Positions 1 to 4,741 of a stretch of 7,177 nt of DNA are shown one piece after another. Source of the DNA: Flavobacteriaceae bacterium (GTDB taxonomy: Bacteria > Bacteroidota > Bacteroidia > Flavobacteriales > Flavobacteriaceae); the NCBI GenBank assembly GCA_016763215.1, contig JAESUF010000276.1:1-7177 (forward strand). Reading direction: 5' to 3'. The stretch's first letter is position 1. Each line of letters starts with the position of its first letter. The translations under genes and the position numbers were made by a program. The notes beneath the pieces are model-generated. The model worked only from the letters and a program-made list of their open reading frames with translations, was not told the origin of the DNA and did not search any database.

Positions 1-1754
1 AAATAACCGGTAAATTCAAGCGCGCTGCTCAAACGGCTAAAAAAAGTAGAGCAAATTCCAAACTCGTGTGCTTTGATGCTTAATAAAACATCTTTTTCAA
101 GCACTCCAACTGAATACAAACGCGGGACTGATTCTCCTTTCGGGTAAAATTCTAATAAATCACCTGATTGAAAGGCCACTTTTTTTTGAGGTCTAAGTTG
201 TAGTGTAAAAGTATCATCAACATTCAATTCTGCTCTTTTTATAACCTGAAATAATTGTTGCTTTTTTGGAAGGATAATTTCTTCTTGAGCGGGTATTTGA
301 ATTGGTATTTGAATAATAGAGCTCCATTTCTTAAACCAACGTGAGAACTCTGAAAAAGATTGATTATGTATTTTGGTTAATGGAGTTGTGTGTATGAAAT
401 TAGTGTGCTTTTCTAAAGCTGCATCAACCTCAAAAGCAAATTTACAAAAGTCAGGGTAGGCTAGTGAGCCAAAACCAATAGTAGAAAATTGAACTCGATT
501 TTTTTGTTGAACAGTCGTTAGTTTTTCTAAAAATAAGTTCGCATTTGCTGGTGCTTCACCTTTACCATAAGTAGAGGTTAAAACAATTAAATGCTGTACG
601 TTTTTAAACTCAGTATATTGATTTAAATCTGTGATGAAAACCTTTTTATTGAGGTCTTTGATCGCATTAAAAATAAGGCTTGCAAATTTGTAGGTACTTC
701 CTGTTTCTGTTCCTACTAAAATTACATATTCAGAATTATCTTGGGTATAAATATTTGTTGGGACGAGCGATTTCTTTCTCAACCGTTTTAGAGTCATAGA
801 AAAACCCGAATAGATAAAGAATAAGATTGAACTAGTAGCCAATAATAAAATCAGAGACCATATGATACTGCCCCTCCCTGTATGGAGATTTAAACTAAAC
901 CGAGAAGCTAGCATTACAAATGGGTGTTCTTGTTCACTTAAAATTTTACCAGAATATTGATGAACAATAACCTCTTTGTTTTTGATTTTAAGATGATAAT
1001 AATCTTCAGGATCTTCGGAAAAAGGAAACTCTAAACTTTTTAAATTATCAAGAGGAGTATTTTTGAATATTGCAAAATCCTTTGCATCGATAGTGTTTAA
1101 ACTATTGCTGTCTTCCTGATTAATTGTGTGTACAATTTGATGTTTAGGGAGTAGAGAGAATTTTTCTAATGAAAGATATACTCCCGTGACTGTAATAATT
1201 ATGATAGGGATTAAACTGAATCTACCAATAACCACATGATAGTATTGTTGGAAATCTTCTTTGACAACTTTTGAGAAAAATTGAGATATACCACCCTGTC
1301 TTTTTACAACTAAAAGAAGACCAGTACAACTAATTAAAAAGAGAAAGAAAGAAACAATACCGATGATGATTCGCCCAGTAGATTTTAAAAATAATGAACG
1401 GTGTAAGTTTGTTGAGAATTGATAAACTGGAGCCCTCACTATGATATCTCCTATTTTTTCTCCTGTATACGGATTGATATAAAAACGCTCATCATTTCCT
1501 TCTTTTGTAATAACAGAAGCAATGATAAAATCATTATGATCTTTTTCTACCGATATCACTTCATCATATTTCTCTTGAAGTATGTAAACTGTTTTTGCTA
1601 ATGACTGATTTTCTAGATCAACAGCATAGGGTTTTAACTGTTCAGAAATAGGCTCCAATGCCAAAATAATTCCAGTAATGGAAGCAATCAAAATAAAAAT
1701 GAATGAAGATATAGCCAAAGCAAGATGACTATATCTCCATATAGAAATGATCAT
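1..1754 (-). CDS. PepSY-TM / flavodoxin / flavoprotein reductase fusion, partial (C-terminus off the left edge)
   Basis: An open frame of 584 codons runs without a stop from ATG at 1754 to the window edge; an in-frame TAA lies just upstream (1760-1758), which fixes the start. Residues 1-325 form a PepSY-TM module with four hydrophobic segments (about 11-32, 129-150, 174-194, 297-319) and two extracytoplasmic PepSY-like stretches, with FYINPYTGEKIG near 91 and HQYSGKIL near 265. Histidines 10, 118, 173 and 291 sit at the membrane ends. Residues about 342-470 are flavodoxin-like: GTETGST (348-354) fits the FMN phosphate loop, followed by TSTYGKGEAP (393-402) and GFGSLAYPDF (427-436). From about 500 a ferredoxin-reductase-like FAD domain begins, with RLYSVG (545-550) and GICSTFF (566-572). 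The NAD(P)H-binding part should follow outside the window. It is last in a four-gene operon, 13 nt after the DUF2271 gene. The likely role is inner-membrane electron transfer from NAD(P)H to the periplasm for reduction of iron, siderophore or heme. The domain calls are firm; the substrate is inferred. Confidence 0.88.
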   Translation of the reverse strand, partial: MIISIWRYSHLALAISSFIFILIASITGIILALEPISEQLKPYAVDLENQSLAKTVYILQEKYDEVISVEKDHNDFIIASVITKEGNDERFYINPYTGEKIGDIIVRAPVYQFSTNLHRSLFLKSTGRIIIGIVSFFLFLISCTGLLLVVKRQGGISQFFSKVVKEDFQQYYHVVIGRFSLIPIIIITVTGVYLSLEKFSLLPKHQIVHTINQEDSNSLNTIDAKDFAIFKNTPLDNLKSLEFPFSEDPEDYYHLKIKNKEVIVHQYSGKILSEQEHPFVMLASRFSLNLHTGRGSIIWSLILLLATSSILFFIYSGFSMTLKRLRKKSLVPTNIYTQDNSEYVILVGTETGSTYKFASLIFNAIKDLNKKVFITDLNQYTEFKNVQHLIVLTSTYGKGEAPANANLFLEKLTTVQQKNRVQFSTIGFGSLAYPDFCKFAFEVDAALEKHTNFIHTTPLTKIHNQSFSEFSRWFKKWSSIIQIPIQIPAQEEIILPKKQQLFQVIKRAELNVDDTFTLQLRPQKKVAFQSGDLLEFYPKGESVPRLYSVGVLEKDVLLSIKAHEFGICSTFFSRLSSALEFTGY

Positions 1755-1767
1755 AGTTTATGATAAA

Positions 1768-2259
1768 TTATTTTTGAGGAATCATACGGATGTATCGTAT
1801 AAAACCTTTTCCTTCCGTTTTACTTTTTAAAGTACCTGAAGTTAGTTCGAATTCTACATCGTTTTTATGATATTCTTGATCTTCAACAGCTGTTTCAAAT
1901 CGAATTTTATACCCTTTATCAATTTTATCATCTTCAATTTCGATGACAATTACCGATCTCTTCCCGCCACTGATTGTTGCACCAGTAATGGCGTCAATAT
2001 CTGCTCGTTTTTTTCCATAAAAATTCCACCACTCAGTAATGTCAAAATACCATTCATCATCATCACCATGTACATACAATGTCTTTTCATATTCTCCTTC
2101 AGAATTTAACAGTGAAATAGCAATGTAAGCACCTTCACCGGTGTAATTGGTCATCTGAATTAGGCATTTGTATTTTGAAGAAGCTGGTTTCATGGAAAAA
2201 CCTAACAAGGCTATGGATAGCAATAGAACTGGAAGAATTTTTTTTATAGTAGCTTTCAT
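1768..2259 (-). CDS. DUF2271-family exported protein with a flavinylation-like DxxTGAT motif
   Basis: This 163-residue protein starts with a clear Sec signal peptide (KK at 6-7, hydrophobic stretch 8-21, probable cleavage around 25-28), so it should be periplasmic. There is no convincing lipobox; Cys32 lies past the hydrophobic core. The mature part matches what I know of DUF2271: AYIAISLLNSEGEYEKTLYV (44-63), a WYFDITEWW segment (70-78), then D89-A-I-T-G-A-T95 followed by I-S-G-G-K. DUF2271 is found next to PepSY membrane proteins and has no settled biochemical function. The DAITGAT sequence resembles the motif where ApbE transferases link FMN to a threonine (as in NqrC and RnfG), with T95 as the candidate residue; this is inference. 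The gene starts one base after the ankyrin gene's stop and is followed 13 nt later by the PepSY reductase, so it is probably a partner of that reductase. Confidence 0.82.
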   Translation of the reverse strand: MKATIKKILPVLLLSIALLGFSMKPASSKYKCLIQMTNYTGEGAYIAISLLNSEGEYEKTLYVHGDDDEWYFDITEWWNFYGKKRADIDAITGATISGGKRSVIVIEIEDDKIDKGYKIRFETAVEDQEYHKNDVEFELTSGTLKSKTEGKGFIRYIRMIPQK

Positions 2260-2260
2260 A

Positions 2261-2875
2261 TTACTTTAAAAATTCAATATTAATATTCTTTAAAAGTTCA
2301 TTCTCTGAAGCCAAATCGTAAGCCGTTTCCTCAAAATCAGTTTTGATTGATTTGTCTGCCCCAATACTCAATAAATACTTTAGAGCTTCTAGACTTTTGG
2401 CTGTCATGGCTGCTTTATGCAAAGGGGTAATCCCGTTTTTATTTTTTGTATTGATGTTAACACCCATTTCTTTAACCCATTTCAAGAGATTTAAATCATT
2501 GGCTTCAAGAGCTAGATGATACAGTGAATTTCCTCCTTCTTGATTTTCTGTAAAGTCGATATCATTAGAGAGTGCTTTTGCTTTTTGTTTGAATTCTTCA
2601 ACCTTGTTTGATCTGTATGATTTTAGTAGGTAATAACTCAGGCTATTTCCTTTTTTATCCTTCACAGAAAGATTTGCACCCATACCAATCAAGAAATTTA
2701 CTACCTCAGTTGAGTTTCTTAGAACTGCATTACTTAGAGCTGATCGTCCTTCATTGTTGGTTGTATTAATATTTGTTACCTGCTTTGATAAATGACGAAT
2801 TACTTTCATGGTGTTTGAAGAAGCTGCATTTAAAAACGGAGTATTTCCATTTTCATCAGCTTGATTTACATCCAC
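2261..2875 (-). CDS. Ankyrin protein, C-terminal frame (repeats 7b-13)
   Basis: This frame of 204 residues from a GTG codon at 2875 is the downstream part of the broken ankyrin gene. The GTG is probably not a true start: the same frame is open upstream and encodes NYFLSKG, the missing second half of repeat 7. It has no signal peptide of its own. Repeats begin at DENGNTPFLNAAS, NEGRSALSNAVL, KKGNSLSYYLL, EGGNSLYHLALE and KNGITPLHKAA, and the end is a partial capping repeat (FEETAYDLASENELLKNINI). As a separate protein it would stay in the cytoplasm, away from its upstream half. Confidence 0.6.
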   Translation of the reverse strand: MDVNQADENGNTPFLNAASSNTMKVIRHLSKQVTNINTTNNEGRSALSNAVLRNSTEVVNFLIGMGANLSVKDKKGNSLSYYLLKSYRSNKVEEFKQKAKALSNDIDFTENQEGGNSLYHLALEANDLNLLKWVKEMGVNINTKNKNGITPLHKAAMTAKSLEALKYLLSIGADKSIKTDFEETAYDLASENELLKNINIEFLK

Positions 2876-3747
2876 GCCTTTTGAGAGGAAATAATTAAAA
2901 TAGCAGTGTTTTTTCCTCGATATGCAATTGAATGTAAAGGAGTCGTTCCTTTCTTTGTGACTACATTTGGTGCTATTCCTAATTTTTCTAAATACTGAAA
3001 TGTTTCCAAGGAGTTTGTAATATTCCTTGTGCCTCTACTCGCAAAAATCATAGCATTACCGCCTATTTTATTAAGATTTTTATAGGAAGCTCCTTGTTTT
3101 ATTAGAAAATTCATCAATTGAATGTTTCCAGTTTTGGCAGCATAATTAAAAACACCATTCCCATTATTATCTGTAGTGTTCATCTCAACTCCTCTTGAGG
3201 TAAAATAATTGATTAGTGATGTATCTTTGATAAAAGGTGTTACCAATAGCAAGGTATTTGCTCCATCATGATTTTTTTCTTTCTTTAAACTTGCTCCATG
3301 TTCAATGCAGAAGTCATACAGTTTTGTATTTAACTGTCCAGTGGTAGCAGTAAAGTTCATTAATGAATATCCGTGGCTGTCTATGATACTGGTTTTTGCT
3401 CCTTTTTTAACTAAGAATTTCATCATTTCCAGATTATTTCTATAAGAAGCCCAAAAGATATATGTTCTACCATCATGAGTTAATTTATTAACCCCATTCC
3501 CTTTTTTTGAAAGAATATGCTTTACTGTTTCATTGTCTACCTTTTCTATTAAGGCATAAGTAACAGCATCAAATGCTGATAAATTCAGGGCAGAAATATC
3601 ATTCCCTTCAGATATTTTTTGCTCAATATCCTTAATACTAGGATTCCCTTTCCAATAAGCTCTGTCTAAAAAAGCATTAGACTTTTGAGCCATAGTTAAT
3701 GTTGCTGCAAAGAGAAAACTAACGATAATTATTTTTTTAACGATCAT
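2866..3747 (-). CDS. Ankyrin protein, N-terminal frame (signal peptide and repeats 1-7a)
   Basis: This 293-codon frame is the upstream part of the broken ankyrin gene. It holds the signal peptide (hydrophobic stretch about 6-19, cleavage near A20/Q21) and six complete repeats at roughly 57-88, 91-123, 124-158, 160-193, 194-227 and 228-265, plus the first half of a seventh starting KKGTTPLHSIAYRGKN at 265. After residue 284 the sequence (IISSQKAWM, then TAA) no longer fits an ankyrin repeat, which marks where the frame is lost. If translated alone it would be an exported, C-terminally truncated protein. Confidence 0.7.
   Translation of the reverse strand: MIVKKIIIVSFLFAATLTMAQKSNAFLDRAYWKGNPSIKDIEQKISEGNDISALNLSAFDAVTYALIEKVDNETVKHILSKKGNGVNKLTHDGRTYIFWASYRNNLEMMKFLVKKGAKTSIIDSHGYSLMNFTATTGQLNTKLYDFCIEHGASLKKEKNHDGANTLLLVTPFIKDTSLINYFTSRGVEMNTTDNNGNGVFNYAAKTGNIQLMNFLIKQGASYKNLNKIGGNAMIFASRGTRNITNSLETFQYLEKLGIAPNVVTKKGTTPLHSIAYRGKNTAILIISSQKAWM
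2896..2914 (-). other. Frameshift region within ankyrin repeat 7
   Basis: On the minus strand this stretch reads AAAAAACACTGCTATTTTA, with the zero frame as GGA AAA AAC ACT GCT ATT TTA. The ankyrin pattern is kept up to the ATT TTA codons and resumes in the -1 frame at AAT TAT TTC, so the simplest account is loss of one A just after TTTTA. The 5' end also contains A_AAA_AAC in the correct zero-frame phase (2914-2908), a known efficient -1 slippery heptamer in bacteria. Slippage there would give GKKHCYFNYF in place of GKNTAILNYF. Confidence 0.7.
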
Positions 3748-3752
3748 CTCAA

Positions 3753-4655
3753 TTATTTTATAACAAAAGTTTCGATTGCTTTATTAATATCTTCTTTAGT
3801 GCTTAGGTTGTCTGAAAACAAGAGCTTATATAAAACCTTATTATCTACCTTTTTTTCAAGTTTTAAGGTTGTGTTTCTCCCATAAACCTCGTCCCATTTG
3901 GTTCTTACTAAACCCCATTTGCTATAATTTTTCTTCCACCAATCTTGAGCAGCTTTACATTTATTGTCATCAACTTTTACATAGGTATTGTATCCTTTTT
4001 CTTTTGCAATAACTCGATCTGGATTTCCTTCTTGGCGTACTACTTTGTCATTATCTTGATCGTGAACCCAACCAAAACTTGTAATCTCATGTCTGTTTCC
4101 TCTTGTTGTCAGATTATAATCACTTCGCTTTGTATATTCTCTTCTTGGCAATGGAGCATCTGTTCTATTTTCCCAATAGCTTTTTCCATCTACATGAACC
4201 CAAGACCCCGAGCCTTCATATCTAGGACTATCATCTACTTGATATACTTTCTGTGTCCATTGTTTTTTAACATCTGACTTGGACTTGTTTTCATATGTCC
4301 AAGTGTTGTTCCCATTGTACATATAAAAATCGGTGTTTTGATATAGCCAATCTTGCCTCCAATGCTTTACTATATATGGGCTTGAAGGTTTTCCTACAAT
4401 TAGAAGATGCTGGATGGAAATCTTGTTTTTTTCGTCAGTAACCAATTGACCCCATTCTAAACCTTTGGCAACTTTTGTTTTTGAAGGCTTATAATTTGAG
4501 TCTTCACTATAGTTAAATGTTTCTGCGAAATTAAAGGTGACTTCGAAACACCCACACATATTTTTAATGGCATTCTGATCCTTTTTCTTCTTGCTTTGTG
4601 CATTCGTATTTAATGCGAAACAAATAATTACTATTGATAATAATACTCTTCTCAT
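3753..4655 (-). CDS. DUF6607-family exported protein
   Basis: This 300-residue protein begins with a signal peptide (MRR, hydrophobic 4-16, cleavage after NTNA at 19), so it is periplasmic or outer-membrane associated. The mature start KKKKDQNAIKNMCGCFEVTF (22-41) and the later IQHLLIVG (81-88), VKHWRQDWLY (96-105) and GSWVHVDGKSYWENRTDAP (150-168) are what I recognise as DUF6607, a family of unknown function seen in Bacteroidota and some Gammaproteobacteria. It is rich in Trp, Tyr and Lys. Cys34 and Cys36 form a CGC pair, and Cys233 is the only other mature cysteine. It is first in the leftward operon, divergent from the TonB receptor and 5 nt upstream of the ankyrin gene. Its position suggests a role in handling the imported ligand, but no activity can be assigned from sequence. 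The start is the ATG directly preceding the signal peptide. Confidence 0.8.
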   Translation of the reverse strand: MRRVLLSIVIICFALNTNAQSKKKKDQNAIKNMCGCFEVTFNFAETFNYSEDSNYKPSKTKVAKGLEWGQLVTDEKNKISIQHLLIVGKPSSPYIVKHWRQDWLYQNTDFYMYNGNNTWTYENKSKSDVKKQWTQKVYQVDDSPRYEGSGSWVHVDGKSYWENRTDAPLPRREYTKRSDYNLTTRGNRHEITSFGWVHDQDNDKVVRQEGNPDRVIAKEKGYNTYVKVDDNKCKAAQDWWKKNYSKWGLVRTKWDEVYGRNTTLKLEKKVDNKVLYKLLFSDNLSTKEDINKAIETFVIK

Positions 4656-4697
4656 GATTTGTTTTTTTAATGAAAAAATTTCTTTCTTTTATTTAGA

Positions 4698-4723
4698 TTG
4701 AATAAAAATAACATATATATTTG
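4698..4723 (+). promoter_or_regulatory. Probable promoter of the TonB receptor-hmuY operon
   Basis: TATATTTG at 4716-4723 fits the Bacteroidota/Flavobacterium -7 element TAnnTTTG exactly. A TTG at 4698-4700 could be the -33 element, but the 15-nt spacing is shorter than the usual 17-23 nt. Transcription would start near 4728-4731, giving a leader of only 11-14 nt before ATG 4742. There is no Shine-Dalgarno sequence, only an A-rich stretch, as is usual in this phylum. Confidence 0.55.
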
Positions 4724-4734
4724 CAGCAAATATA
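4716..4734. promoter_or_regulatory. Perfect 19-bp palindrome, probable shared operator
   Basis: TATATTTGC-A-GCAAATATA is a perfect inverted repeat of two 9-bp arms around a single A. It lies in the 86-bp region between the divergent operons and covers both candidate -7 elements. A dimeric regulator bound here would block both promoters. The 9-1-9 geometry is the same as that of a classical Fur box, but the bases do not resemble the GATAATGAT consensus. An iron- or heme-responsive repressor is therefore inferred from context only. Confidence 0.5.
4727..4734 (-). promoter_or_regulatory. Possible -7 element for the leftward DUF6607 operon
   Basis: On the minus strand 4734-4727 reads TATATTTG, again a perfect TAnnTTTG match, pointing towards the DUF6607 start. 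The leader would be about 65 nt. No TTG or TTTG -33 element is visible at the expected distance (this would fall in the first codons of the receptor gene), so the call is weak. It is the only such match on this strand between the two genes. Confidence 0.35.
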
Positions 4735-4741
4735 AAATAGA

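Larger units (their letters stand above)
2261..3747 (-). pseudogene. Exported ankyrin-repeat protein, reading frame broken by a -1 frameshift
   Basis: Two overlapping minus-strand frames together encode one ankyrin protein of about 495 residues. The first frame begins at ATG 3747 and stops at 2866-2868; the second continues in the -1 frame to TAA at 2261-2263. Joining them after the TTA codon at 2898-2896 and re-reading its last base gives TAILNYFLSKGVDVNQAD, which completes the broken repeat 7. A signal peptide (residues 1-20, ending TMA before Q21) sends it to the periplasm. About 12-13 degenerate repeats follow, for example TYIFWASYRNNLEMMKFLVKKG, a partial match, and TPLHKAAMTAKSLEALKYLL near the C-terminus. 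Ankyrin repeats bind proteins; the partner is unknown. The gene lies 5 nt after the DUF6607 gene and 1 nt before the DUF2271 gene. The frame break may be a real inactivating indel, an assembly error, or recoding; rapid decay is unlikely because both halves are otherwise clean. Confidence 0.8.

Noticed and set aside
1419..1601. Plus-strand open frame of 60 codons
   Set aside because: It lies antisense within the PepSY reductase gene and has a low-complexity Phe/Ile-rich translation typical of a shadow frame.
1867..2109. Plus-strand open frame of 80 codons
   Set aside because: It is antisense to the DUF2271 gene, whose family match and signal peptide are clear; the plus-strand product is Phe/Ile-rich with no family resemblance.
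2164..2166. Lipoprotein attachment at Cys32 of the DUF2271 protein
   Set aside because: The residues before it (SSKYKC) are not a lipobox and it lies beyond the hydrophobic core, so a soluble exported protein is more likely.
2261..2875. A separate second ankyrin gene starting at GTG 2875
   Set aside because: The frame is open further upstream and encodes the missing half of repeat 7; the GTG overlaps the previous frame and cuts the repeat in the middle. A single broken gene explains the data better.
3945..4277. Plus-strand open frame of 110 codons
   Set aside because: It is fully antisense to the DUF6607 gene, hydrophobic only because of reversed AT-rich codons, with no promoter or neighbour to support it.
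4716..4734. Canonical Fur box
   Set aside because: Only the 9-1-9 symmetry agrees; the bases do not match the GATAATGAT-type consensus, so no named regulator is assigned.
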